Assembly (NCBI GenBank): GCA_035266865.1
Contig: DATFMR010000097.1
Span: forward strand, 1-31,122
Length of the DNA stretch: 31,122 bases
Reading direction: 5' to 3'
DNA from: JAKAGZ01 sp035266865
GTDB taxonomy: Bacteria > Bacteroidota > Ignavibacteria > Ignavibacteriales > Ignavibacteriaceae
The notes beneath the pieces are model-generated. The model was not told the DNA's origin, searched no databases, and was given only the letters and a program-made list of their open reading frames with translations. The stretch's first letter is position 1. Each line of letters begins with the position of its first letter. Shown piece after piece: positions 1-8,151 of the stretch. The position numbers and the translations under genes are program-made.

Positions 1-1254
1 GATGTTTATGACTTTTATTCCGGTGTTTCAGATATGCTCACTTTTCCGGAGAATTCCAAGGAGTTTTTCTGGATATCTGATAGAGACGGACATCAGCATA
101 TCTATAGATATGATTACAATGGTAAATTAATTCAGCAGGTAACCAAAGGTAACTGGTCAGTTACAAAAGTTGATGGAATAGATATGGATAATAAAGTAAT
201 CTATTTTGAATCAACTGAAGTCTCACCTCTCGAACGACAACTTTATTTAATAAATTTTGACGGTTCAGGGGAAAAGAAAATTACTATGGCTGAAGGTGCG
301 CATAGAATTAATATGTCGCCGAACTGTAAATATTTTATTGATACTTACTCAAATGTAAGTTTACCGACGCAGGTAGAAGTTTCAAGTACTTCAGATGGAA
401 TGTTGAAAAAGTTAGTTGATAATAATTCTGTTACTGAATATTTGAAAACTCACGCTTATTCACCAACTGAATTACAGAGTTTTACAACAAGTGATGGAGT
501 TAAAATAGATTTCAGCATTATAAAACCTTACGATTTTGATGCTTCTAAAAAATACCCTGTAATATTTGCTATATATGGAGGTCCGGGCTCTCAGGGTGTT
601 TATAACCGCTTCGGGACAAGTGCATTTGATCAATTTCTTTCTCAAAAAGGTTATATAATCATTGACGTTAATAACAGGGGAACTGCAAATTATAGCAGCC
701 ATTTTATGAAACAGGTTTATAAACATCTGGGAAAATGGGAAAGTAATGATTTTGTTGAAACTGCAAAATATCTTTCAACACTTCCATATGTAGATAAAGT
801 CAATATGGCAATAATGGGAACCAGTTACGGTGGATACAGCACAACGTATACTATGTTAAATCACCCGGGTGTTTTCAAAGTTGGAATAGCAAATTCTCCT
901 GTTACAGACTGGAGATTATACGATAATATTTACACTGAACGATATATGGGATTACTCAATGAAAATGAAGACGGATATATTCAAAGTGCTTCAACCACGA
1001 ATGCCAAAAATCTTGAAGGACATTTGTTATTAATTCATTCTGACCTTGATGACAATGTTCACATTGCAAACACAATGCAACTACTAACTGCATTAACTAA
1101 TGCGGGAAAAGATTTTGATCTTCGCATATTCCCTCCGGGAGCTCATGGCGCAGCTTATAATATGCAGAGCTACTTCCTGCTAACTCAGATATATTATAAT
1201 TATCTCGATCGCTGGCTGAAAGGGGGGCAGAATCAAATTAGTATAAACAAATAG
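1..1254 (+). CDS. Dipeptidyl-peptidase IV-like S9 peptidase, C-terminal part (5' truncated by window)
   Basis: The frame is open from base 1, so the gene begins outside the window and only about 417 residues are visible. The first ~150 residues resemble the end of the DPP-IV beta-propeller (WISDRDGHQHIY, typical of this family). The rest is an alpha/beta-hydrolase peptidase S9 domain: YGGPGSQ (oxyanion region), the nucleophile in GTSYGGYS (Ser at visible residue 275), catalytic Asp in SDLDDNVH (350) and His in GAHG (382). The family removes N-terminal dipeptides, usually Xaa-Pro, from peptides in the periplasm or at the cell surface; the signal peptide would lie upstream. It ends at a bidirectional terminator shared with the sigma factor gene. 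Family assignment is secure; exact substrate is not. Confidence 0.93.
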   Translation, partial: DVYDFYSGVSDMLTFPENSKEFFWISDRDGHQHIYRYDYNGKLIQQVTKGNWSVTKVDGIDMDNKVIYFESTEVSPLERQLYLINFDGSGEKKITMAEGAHRINMSPNCKYFIDTYSNVSLPTQVEVSSTSDGMLKKLVDNNSVTEYLKTHAYSPTELQSFTTSDGVKIDFSIIKPYDFDASKKYPVIFAIYGGPGSQGVYNRFGTSAFDQFLSQKGYIIIDVNNRGTANYSSHFMKQVYKHLGKWESNDFVETAKYLSTLPYVDKVNMAIMGTSYGGYSTTYTMLNHPGVFKVGIANSPVTDWRLYDNIYTERYMGLLNENEDGYIQSASTTNAKNLEGHLLLIHSDLDDNVHIANTMQLLTALTNAGKDFDLRIFPPGAHGAAYNMQSYFLLTQIYYNYLDRWLKGGQNQISINK

Positions 1255-1279
1255 TAAAATTTGGAGTATTTTTAAAATA

Positions 1280-1315
1280 AAAAAAGCGTATAGACAAAAG
1301 GCTATACGCTTTTTT
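1280..1315. terminator. Bidirectional intrinsic terminator
   Basis: A perfect 14-bp stem, AAAAAAGCGTATAG at 1280-1293 against CTATACGCTTTTTT at 1302-1315, with an 8-base loop. A-run on one side and T-run on the other make it work in both directions, between the convergent peptidase and sigma factor genes. Confidence 0.9.
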
Positions 1316-1330
1316 ATAAACGCTAATTAA

Positions 1331-2188
1331 CTATCCAAGATAGGCTTTTAGATTTTTGCTCTTTACATTATGTTTCAATCTGCGCAAAGCTTTTTCCTTA
1401 ATCTGCCTTACTCTTTCACGTGTCAAATCAAATTTCTCTCCAATCTCTTCAAGAGTAGCTGACCTTTCGCCATCAATTCCAAAATATAATCTTAGAACTT
1501 TAGCTTCCTTTTCACTTAAAGTTGAAAGTGCATTTTCTACTTCTTTCTTTAATGATTCTCTCATTAAAGTTGTATCAGGGGATGGCTGGTCATCATTCGG
1601 TAAAACATCCATCAGGCTGTTTTTATCATCGTCTCCGGAAAATGGAGCATCCATTGAAACGTGGCGTCCTGAAATCTGCATTGCATAAGCCACATCTTCC
1701 TGAGTCATATCAAGAATTCCTGCTAGCTCAGTTGTAGTGGGCTTTCTTTCAAATTCCTGTTCCAGGTCACGGTATGCTTTGCTGATTTTACTAAGCGAAC
1801 CAACACGATTTAAAGGAAGACGAACAATTCTCGACTGATCTGCAATTGCCTGCATAATTGACTGACGAACCCACCAAACTGCATATGAAATAAATTTGAA
1901 TCCACGGGTTTCATCAAATCTCTGTGCTGCTTTTATTAAGCCGAGGTTACCTTCATTTATAAGATCTCCCAATGAAAGCCCCTGGTTTTGAAATTGCTTT
2001 GCAACACTAACTACAAATCTCAAATTCGCTTTTGTTAAAGCATCAAGCGCTCTTTTATCGCCCTGGCGGATTTTAATTGCTAATTCAATTTCCTGATCCG
2101 GTGTAAGAAGGTCAACCTTTCCAATTTCCTGCAAGTACTGATCTAACGATTTACTCTCACGATTTGTAAATTGCTTTGTTATTTTCAA
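1331..2188 (-). CDS. rpoD: Primary RNA polymerase sigma factor (RpoD/SigA)
   Basis: 285-residue sigma-70 protein directing core RNA polymerase to housekeeping promoters. Order: region 1.2 near the N-terminus (SLDQYLQEIGKVDLLTPDQE), region 2 with the -10 binding stretch (YAVWWVRQSIMQAIADQSR, about residues 102-120), region 3, and region 4 with the -35 helix-turn-helix (LTRERVRQIKEKALRRLKH). Region 1.1 is absent and the length matches the short primary sigma factors of Bacteroidota/Chlorobi. The start is TTG, chosen because a GAGGAG ribosome binding site (2197-2202) lies 8 bases upstream and the protein begins as in relatives. It is monocistronic, with its own terminator. Confidence 0.95.
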   Translation of the reverse strand: MKITKQFTNRESKSLDQYLQEIGKVDLLTPDQEIELAIKIRQGDKRALDALTKANLRFVVSVAKQFQNQGLSLGDLINEGNLGLIKAAQRFDETRGFKFISYAVWWVRQSIMQAIADQSRIVRLPLNRVGSLSKISKAYRDLEQEFERKPTTTELAGILDMTQEDVAYAMQISGRHVSMDAPFSGDDDKNSLMDVLPNDDQPSPDTTLMRESLKKEVENALSTLSEKEAKVLRLYFGIDGERSATLEEIGEKFDLTRERVRQIKEKALRRLKHNVKSKNLKAYLG

Positions 2189-2408
2189 TTTAACAACTCC
2201 TCATTGATTTAATTTCATAATAATAAACAACCAAACGGGATTTAAGTTCCAATTCCCCTGTAACAAATTTCATAAATAAAAAGACAATAAATATACAAAA
2301 ATAATTTCTCTTTATGAAACATAATTCATGTAAAATAGACAAATCGGTAATGTGATGTAAGTCATAATATTATGCCCTTTTTGCCTATTTTAAGACAAAA
2401 TGAAGCAT

Positions 2409-2612
2409 TTACCTTGTTCCGGAAGGTCCCCTCAGAATTCTAAGTGGCAGCGTTATTAACGATTCCAGTAGTCTGAACACTGCTGAAACGGTTATGCCCA
2501 ACAAACGGAAGGGTAGCAGGAATAACCACACAAATGGATATGCAATTATTGCAAGTAAAGCAATAGGCCAACAGAAAAACAACAGGATCAGCCACAATAT
2601 AAATGTTGTCAT
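2409..2612 (-). CDS. Small hydrophobic membrane protein, unknown function
   Basis: 67 residues, mostly two or three hydrophobic segments (about residues 2-24, 25-42 and possibly 45-58) with a basic, Arg-ending tail (RILRGPSGTR). ATG start preceded by GGGGAAG at a sensible spacing, so it is likely translated. I do not recognise the family. It stands alone between the sigma factor and an MFS transporter, both on the same strand. Confidence 0.6.
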   Translation of the reverse strand: MTTFILWLILLFFCWPIALLAIIAYPFVWLFLLPFRLLGITVSAVFRLLESLITLPLRILRGPSGTR

Positions 2613-2759
2613 TTTACTTCCCCGAAAAACTTAAAGATTAAAAAATCAAGGCTTAATTACACTGATTTTATACATAAATCTAGAAATATTTAGATTATTT
2701 CAAAGTAAAAAATGACAGTGATGAAGAAAGATTTGATGAGCGGTAGAAAAAATAAGCAA

Positions 2760-2789
2760 GGCTTATCCAATTAGGCTAACAGATAAGCC
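2760..2789. terminator. Intrinsic terminator downstream of the MFS gene
   Basis: 8-bp stem GGCTTATC (2760-2767) / GATAAGCC (2782-2789) with 14-base loop, 13 bases after the MFS stop codon. On the minus strand it is followed by TTGCTTATTTTTT. Confidence 0.75.
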
Positions 2790-2802
2790 ATACTTTTTTC
2801 AA

Positions 2803-4065
2803 TTATGCAGTATTTGGAGCAAGAAATTTATTGTATAGATACATAAGCAATGTTGCCAACATTCCTATTCCAATTAAGGAATACCAAACTAAGTTCATAT
2901 TGCCGGTTTCCTTAGCAGTTTCATAAAGCCAGCCTCCGATCGGATCACCAACAAATCTTGCAATAGCAATTGGTAAAAATGCGTAACCCTGGTAAAGTCC
3001 TTGTTGTCCAGCAGGGGCAATTTCTGAAATATATTCATAATATCTAGGAGCTTGTGTCATTTCGCCAATAGAAAATGCAATTACTCCGGCAGCTATTGTC
3101 GGGATGCTTGGGTGAATTGCAATAATTACCCAAACTAAACTTGAGACAAAAAAGCCGGTCAGAATAGCCTTTTCAGTAGTTAAACTTTTTGTAAATCTGT
3201 TTATGGGTATTTGGAAAAGAATTATTGCACCGGCACCACCCCATGATTGTATAATTTCGTAGGGCGCATTTTTGCTGATGAAATCAGTAATGTAATATGG
3301 AATCACTATAAATTCCTGCCAGAAGATTATCCAGTATAAAGAATAAATCAAAAGAAAAATCATAAATTTGTAGTTGCCTAAAACCACAAATAAATTCTTA
3401 ATCTTTTTCCCCATTGACTCAACAGGTTCGGTAACTTCATTTTTTATATTTTTATAAAAAAGTAGGTTAACAATCAGCATTGCGAAACATGAAATTGCAG
3501 ATATCATATAAACAAACTCATATCCAATACTGTCTCTAACAAGATATGCTACTGTAGGTCCGATCATTGCACCCACATTAACAAGCCAGTAATAAATTGC
3601 AAAACCAAGTGATTTCGTTTCAGGTTTGGAACCAAGAGCCACCGTACCCAGCACTGATGGCTTAATAAAACTTCCTCCGAGAGCAGTAAAAATCAGAAAA
3701 ATCATAATCAGCCAGTATTGGTCCAATCCAGAGTAGACTCCGGAGAAAGCGTCCATTCCAACTGATCCGATTAAAAAATAGCCCAGCGCCAAAACGGTAA
3801 AACAAACATTGAATGCTTTTCTGAATCCCCATTTATCAGCCAATGTTCCACCAAGAATAGGGAGCAGATAAATAAGTCCACCAAAAATACCAGACAGGGA
3901 TCCAGCTTCAGCTTCAGAAAATCCAAGCCTGTTTCGCATATAAACCATAAAAACTATTTGCTGCCCGTAATAAGCCAGGCGTTCAAATAGTTCCATAATA
4001 TTAGCTACCCAGAAAGAGCGATGAAACCCCTCTTTTACCTCACGAAGTTTTGCTGCTATTTCCAA
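2803..4065 (-). CDS. MFS transporter, POT/PTR2-like (proton-coupled oligopeptide transporter type)
   Basis: 420-residue polytopic inner-membrane protein with roughly 12 predicted membrane segments. The N-terminal helix carries MELFERLAYYGQQIVFMVYM, which resembles the helix-1 signature (ExxERxxYYG) of proton-coupled peptide transporters; GGTLADKWGFRK is the MFS loop 2-3 motif. Peptides are the most likely substrate, and a DPP-IV-type peptidase lies nearby, but related MFS families (nucleoside, sugar) share this start, so substrate is inference. Start is TTG: AAGGGTG lies 8 bases upstream and no ATG fits. Terminator at 2760-2789. Confidence 0.85.
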   Translation of the reverse strand: MEIAAKLREVKEGFHRSFWVANIMELFERLAYYGQQIVFMVYMRNRLGFSEAEAGSLSGIFGGLIYLLPILGGTLADKWGFRKAFNVCFTVLALGYFLIGSVGMDAFSGVYSGLDQYWLIMIFLIFTALGGSFIKPSVLGTVALGSKPETKSLGFAIYYWLVNVGAMIGPTVAYLVRDSIGYEFVYMISAISCFAMLIVNLLFYKNIKNEVTEPVESMGKKIKNLFVVLGNYKFMIFLLIYSLYWIIFWQEFIVIPYYITDFISKNAPYEIIQSWGGAGAIILFQIPINRFTKSLTTEKAILTGFFVSSLVWVIIAIHPSIPTIAAGVIAFSIGEMTQAPRYYEYISEIAPAGQQGLYQGYAFLPIAIARFVGDPIGGWLYETAKETGNMNLVWYSLIGIGMLATLLMYLYNKFLAPNTA

Positions 4066-4409
4066 TATTTCACCCTTTTTATTAGTTAAAATGAATAGGT
4101 AACATAATATAATAATTAAATTAGTTTCAGGACTAAAAAATTCTGTAGAAATATAATCCCAAAGTGTAGTAACCGTTTATACTAATAATTACGTTTTATA
4201 TGGGGGCCGATATTTATAATATTACAAATTTCAAACGCTTTTTAATAAAATTCTTGAAACTAAAAAATATTAAACAAATGAAAATCCCACTTCTTTTAAC
4301 AATATCCAGTCATTATCAAAATGCAGGTTGATTTTAATTTATTTTAATACATATTTTATAGTAAAGATATTTAGAATTTTAGATTAACATTTCCTTTCGG
4401 GAAGTAAAA
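4066..4409. other. Divergent intergenic region, 344 bp
   Basis: Very AT-rich spacer between the minus-strand MFS gene and the plus-strand lipoprotein gene; must hold both promoters. A short GC-rich island (GGGGGCC near 4202) is the only standout. I see no convincing operator, riboswitch or small ORF with a ribosome binding site. Confidence 0.5.
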
Positions 4410-5456
4410 ATGCTCATTCAAAAGCCAGGCAGAATCATTCTCATCATATTAATTCTTTTAGCATTACAAGGTTGTTCATCAATTGTCTATAAAGCTGCAT
4501 ACCCAACTTTAAATGATGGGAAATATGATAGTGAATTTCCTTATAAAGGAAGTTCCAAGGAATTGGAAGATGTCGGTAGATCTGTTACATTAATTAATTC
4601 TATTGCTTTTTATAAAGCTTATATCTTTAATGACGGCACAAATGTTAAACGATCTGATATAAGTGAAGAATTTCTTGAAAATAAATCGAACAGTACTTCA
4701 TATTTTAATAAAATTAACTCTGGAACAGCAACAACCGTTTATTCTCAGGGAGGCACAATTGCACTTCTAACCTGTGCACACGTAGTGAACTTTCCTGATA
4801 CTATTCTAACTTTTTTTAGCGATGAAAGTGGAAAATTTACTAAATACCTTGAAAGTGTTTCAATCAGAGAACGACAGGTCACATTTGTTCCTGAACTTTC
4901 ATCAGGTGGACAAGTGGAAATACTAGCATTGGACAGGGAGCGTGATCTTGCCATAATTGGTAATAATTTCCCAGGATTGAATAGCATAAAACGCACGGTA
5001 TTTCCATTTCCGAAAGGTAAGGCCAAGGATTTGGAATGGGGTAGTTTTGTTTACGTTTTTGGATATCCTATGAATTATAAGATGGTTTCAAAAGCAATTG
5101 TTAGTAATCCGAATTATGATGAAAAAGGAGGTTTCATTATTGATGCTGTTGTAAATAAGGGATTCAGCGGTGGTGTTGTACTGGCAATACGTGATGGGAT
5201 TCCAAATTTTGAACTGGTTGGTATAATCAGGGCAATACCTGAAGAAAATGAATATTTGCTTGAGCCTGAAAAATTAAAAAATAATATTTATTATAGTCCG
5301 GTTGTTCCTTACAAGGGTAATATATATGCTGTTCAACAGGAGCAACTGAAATACGGTATTGCCAAAGTTATACCTATTGAAGAAATAATGGAATTTATTA
5401 ATAATAAGGAATACGAATTGAAAAAATTGGGTTATAGAATTAAAGATAATTTTTAA
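4410..5456 (+). CDS. Trypsin-like serine protease lipoprotein
   Basis: 348 residues. Signal peptide with lipobox LQGC puts the lipidated Cys at residue 22, so the protein is membrane-anchored. The middle is a chymotrypsin/HtrA-like fold: His124 in TCAHVV, Asp179 in RERDLAII, and nucleophile Ser253 in GFSGGVV (GxSGG). All three catalytic residues are present, so it is probably active. No PDZ domain is evident; the C-terminal ~80 residues are charged and unassigned. ATG start preceded by CGGGAAG. It may act in envelope protein quality control, but the substrate is unknown. It is alone in its transcription unit or with the downstream YtxJ gene (73-bp gap). Confidence 0.8.
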   Translation: MLIQKPGRIILIILILLALQGCSSIVYKAAYPTLNDGKYDSEFPYKGSSKELEDVGRSVTLINSIAFYKAYIFNDGTNVKRSDISEEFLENKSNSTSYFNKINSGTATTVYSQGGTIALLTCAHVVNFPDTILTFFSDESGKFTKYLESVSIRERQVTFVPELSSGGQVEILALDRERDLAIIGNNFPGLNSIKRTVFPFPKGKAKDLEWGSFVYVFGYPMNYKMVSKAIVSNPNYDEKGGFIIDAVVNKGFSGGVVLAIRDGIPNFELVGIIRAIPEENEYLLEPEKLKNNIYYSPVVPYKGNIYAVQQEQLKYGIAKVIPIEEIMEFINNKEYELKKLGYRIKDNF

Positions 5457-5501
5457 TTACCCGACCTATGCACTTCTAGAACCTTCCAATATTTTTTATT
5501 T

Positions 5502-5518
5502 TTGATATTAAATATCAA
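5502..5518. promoter_or_regulatory. 17-bp perfect palindrome before the YtxJ gene
   Basis: TTGATATT-A-AATATCAA, ending 11 bases before the GTG start of the YtxJ gene. It could be an operator or a small leader hairpin. The same 9-base half-site TTGATATTA recurs, inverted and more widely spaced, in front of the DUF2339 gene (9828-9852). Confidence 0.45.
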
Positions 5519-5529
5519 ACTATTAAACC

Positions 5530-5883
5530 GTGAAAAAACTATTAAATATTAAAAACGAAAAAGATTGGGAAGATGTTAAAGATTTAACTTTAAATAATTA
5601 CAAAGTAGTGATATTTAAATACAGTCCTATTTGCTATACCAGCACAGTAGTTGAAAAGGATTTTGATTCCTGGTATTCTAAAGTTTCAGAAAGTGCAAAT
5701 CTTTGTGTTGCCAAAGTAAATGTAATCTCAGAAAGAGAAATATCACAACTAATATCAAAAGAATTAAATGTATTGCATCAATCACCGCAGGCAATCTGGT
5801 TGGCTGGAACAAAAGAAGCTAAATGGGATGCAAGTCACTACGAAATTTCAGATTCCAAACTTGATGAATTACTGGCGGAATAA
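5530..5883 (+). CDS. ytxJ: YtxJ-type monothiol bacilliredoxin (DUF2847)
   Basis: 117-residue thioredoxin-fold protein. Members reduce mixed disulfides between proteins and bacillithiol in the cytoplasm. The single candidate active-site Cys35 sits in KYSPICYTS, at the place where relatives typically have a C-P-x-S motif; here Tyr replaces Pro. Later IxxELNVLHQSPQAIWL matches the cis-Pro region of the fold. Start is GTG: an in-frame TAA lies at 5524-5526, so no earlier start is possible, and no clear ribosome binding site is present. It is convergent with the ClC gene (12-bp gap). Presence suggests the organism makes bacillithiol. Confidence 0.8.
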   Translation: MKKLLNIKNEKDWEDVKDLTLNNYKVVIFKYSPICYTSTVVEKDFDSWYSKVSESANLCVAKVNVISEREISQLISKELNVLHQSPQAIWLAGTKEAKWDASHYEISDSKLDELLAE

Positions 5884-5895
5884 ATTTGAGAAGAG

Positions 5896-7968
5896 TCAGT
5901 CAACATTTTTAAGGAGATTTATATTCCTGATTTCCCCTGCAACAACAAGAATATCATTTTCACTAAACACATAATTTGATCCGGGGAGAGCTTTAATCTT
6001 TTCAGATTTTTTTTCCTTTGTTTTTATCGAAAGGACCTCAACTCCATATTTAACCCTGATGTTTAATTCCCTGATAGATTTATTAATAAAGGATCTTGGA
6101 ATTTTTATTTCGGAAATTGAATAGCCCTCCATAAAATGAACCTGTGGCTGCCCTTCCTTCATAACTATGCTGCTTGCAAGATTAGATGTTATCTCTCTGG
6201 TTTCAATAGCTTTTTGGTAAGCATCCTGAATATCTTTTCTCCATAGCATTCCAATTACTCTGCGTGAATCCTTTGATTCTACTACTGGTAGACCTTCGTT
6301 GTCATTTATAGTTAAAATATCCAGTGCCGTTTTGCAATTATCATCCAGGGCTATTTTTTGAAATTCCATATTAGCAATGTCACCTGCAATTAATAGATTC
6401 TGCAAGGAATCTTTATCATATAAATATTCTTTAAGGTCATTTAAAGATATCATTCCAGTAATATTGTATTGTTCGTCAGTAACAGGGAAATCTGGGCCTC
6501 TGCCTTTTAGCATTTTGTTGATTACCTGGGTGAAGTTATCTGTTACATTTATTGTGGAAAAATCTTTCGTATAAACATCTTTAACAAATACAGATTCCAT
6601 TACGTTTGTTTCTGTTCCTTCTTTTATGCTGATATTTCTTAAAAGTAGTTTTAATGTATATATAGATTCACGTGATAACCTTGATGAAATTATCATACTG
6701 ATAATACATGTTATCATTAATGGTAGAATGATCCTGTAATCATTAGTTAACTCAAATACGATAATTATAGCTGTAATAGGTGCTCTTGTTGTTCCGGCAA
6801 CAAGTCCTCCCATTGCTACAAGCGCATAAGCATTGGGAGTAGCTGTTATCAACGGGAAAGACTGATGAACGAAAGACCCGAAAAAATAGCCTACCATTGC
6901 ACCCATAAAGAGGGAGGGAGCAAAAATTCCACCGGATCCGCCTGAACCAAGAGTAATACCAGTTGCAAAAATCTTTGCAAAAATTAATATAAAAGCAAGG
7001 TACCAGAGCATATCTCCTTTTAAAGCAAGGTTTATAGTTTCGTAACCAACGCCCATAATTTCAGGATAAAGAAGAGCAACTCCACCCAGTATCAATCCAC
7101 CAACAGCGGGTTTTAAATATTCCGGGATATGAAATTTGTTATCAAAAACATCTTCAGAATAATAAAGCGATTTAATAAACGCATACGAAACCAGTCCGCT
7201 TATGCCACCAAGGATAAAATAGAATATTAACTCATAAGGCGAAGCAAGTTGATATTTTGGAACAAGGAAAGCAACAAAATTTCCTTCGAAGGTGTGCGAA
7301 ATAACTGTTGCCATAACCGAAGATATTACGATAGGGGAGAACTGAGCAACTGCAAAATCCATAAGTATTATTTCAACCGCAAACAAAGCTCCTGCAATTG
7401 GTGCATTAAAGGCTGCTGCAATTCCTGCTGCTGCACCGCAGCCTACAAGTGTTTTAAGCCTCTTTGACGGCACTCTGAAGAACTGTCCGACAGTAGAGCC
7501 CAAACTTGAACCGATCTGTACAATTGGGCCTTCCCTTCCAACTGAGCCGCCTGTTCCAATTGTAATAGCAGATGCAACGGCTTTAATAAAAGCAACACGT
7601 GGACGAATATTTCCGCCCTTCATTAAAATTGCCTGCATAACTTCGGGTACTCCATGTCCCTTTGCTTCCGGGGCAAAGAAATAGATAATTGGCCCGACAA
7701 TTAGCCCACCCAAAACCGGAATTATCAATATCCAGAACCAGGGCGTTGCAATAATGTTTTCGAGAATATTACCCGTTCCCTGGAAAGAAATATCTGAAAT
7801 AGTTTTAATCAGCCACCTGATTCCAATTGCGCCAAATCCTGCCAAAATACCAATGATTATTGCAAGAATAATCATAAAGGTATGTTCGGTCATTTTTGCT
7901 CTATCGAAGAAATTTGTGGTTTTTCTGGAGAGAAAAATGTATGCTTTATTGAAGAAGTTTTCTTTCAA
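5896..7968 (-). CDS. ClC-family chloride channel/transporter with CBS pair and TrkA-C domain
   Basis: 690 residues. N-terminal ClC membrane domain (about 25-440) with the anion-path motifs KGHGVPEV (103-110), GREGP with gating Glu146, and GSGGSGGIFAPSLF; then two CBS domains (about 455-590) that usually bind adenosine nucleotides, and a C-terminal TrkA-C/RCK-C-like domain (about 610-690). Two residues stand out: the selectivity Ser of the E. coli protein is His105, and the internal proton glutamate (E203 in E. coli) aligns with Ile200, as in channels. This suggests a channel or uncoupled transporter, by inference. TTG start is the first codon possible after an in-frame TAA but lacks a ribosome binding site; Met26 is an alternative. 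Confidence 0.9.
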   Translation of the reverse strand: MKENFFNKAYIFLSRKTTNFFDRAKMTEHTFMIILAIIIGILAGFGAIGIRWLIKTISDISFQGTGNILENIIATPWFWILIIPVLGGLIVGPIIYFFAPEAKGHGVPEVMQAILMKGGNIRPRVAFIKAVASAITIGTGGSVGREGPIVQIGSSLGSTVGQFFRVPSKRLKTLVGCGAAAGIAAAFNAPIAGALFAVEIILMDFAVAQFSPIVISSVMATVISHTFEGNFVAFLVPKYQLASPYELIFYFILGGISGLVSYAFIKSLYYSEDVFDNKFHIPEYLKPAVGGLILGGVALLYPEIMGVGYETINLALKGDMLWYLAFILIFAKIFATGITLGSGGSGGIFAPSLFMGAMVGYFFGSFVHQSFPLITATPNAYALVAMGGLVAGTTRAPITAIIIVFELTNDYRIILPLMITCIISMIISSRLSRESIYTLKLLLRNISIKEGTETNVMESVFVKDVYTKDFSTINVTDNFTQVINKMLKGRGPDFPVTDEQYNITGMISLNDLKEYLYDKDSLQNLLIAGDIANMEFQKIALDDNCKTALDILTINDNEGLPVVESKDSRRVIGMLWRKDIQDAYQKAIETREITSNLASSIVMKEGQPQVHFMEGYSISEIKIPRSFINKSIRELNIRVKYGVEVLSIKTKEKKSEKIKALPGSNYVFSENDILVVAGEIRNINLLKNVD

Positions 7969-8093
7969 GTGGAATTAGTTACTGAATTTATTTGAAGTAA
8001 TTTGTGATAATGAAATAAACAAGATTTATAATAGTAAAAATTTAAAACTATTCAAACAGTAAAGCAATTGAATTGTCTCTAAATTCTGCAGCA

Positions 8094-8133
8094 ATCATTC
8101 CGGATACTTATTCAAAACGAAATCCGGAATGAT
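8094..8133. terminator. Long hairpin downstream of DUF2339 gene
   Basis: Perfect 12-bp arms ATCATTCCGGAT (8094-8105) / ATCCGGAATGAT (8122-8133), loop 16, lying 18 bases after the DUF2339 stop. There is no T-run next to it on the minus strand, so it may be a 3'-end stabilising hairpin or a Rho-assisted end instead of a classical terminator. Confidence 0.5.
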
Positions 8134-8151
8134 ACCACAGTAATTATAATA

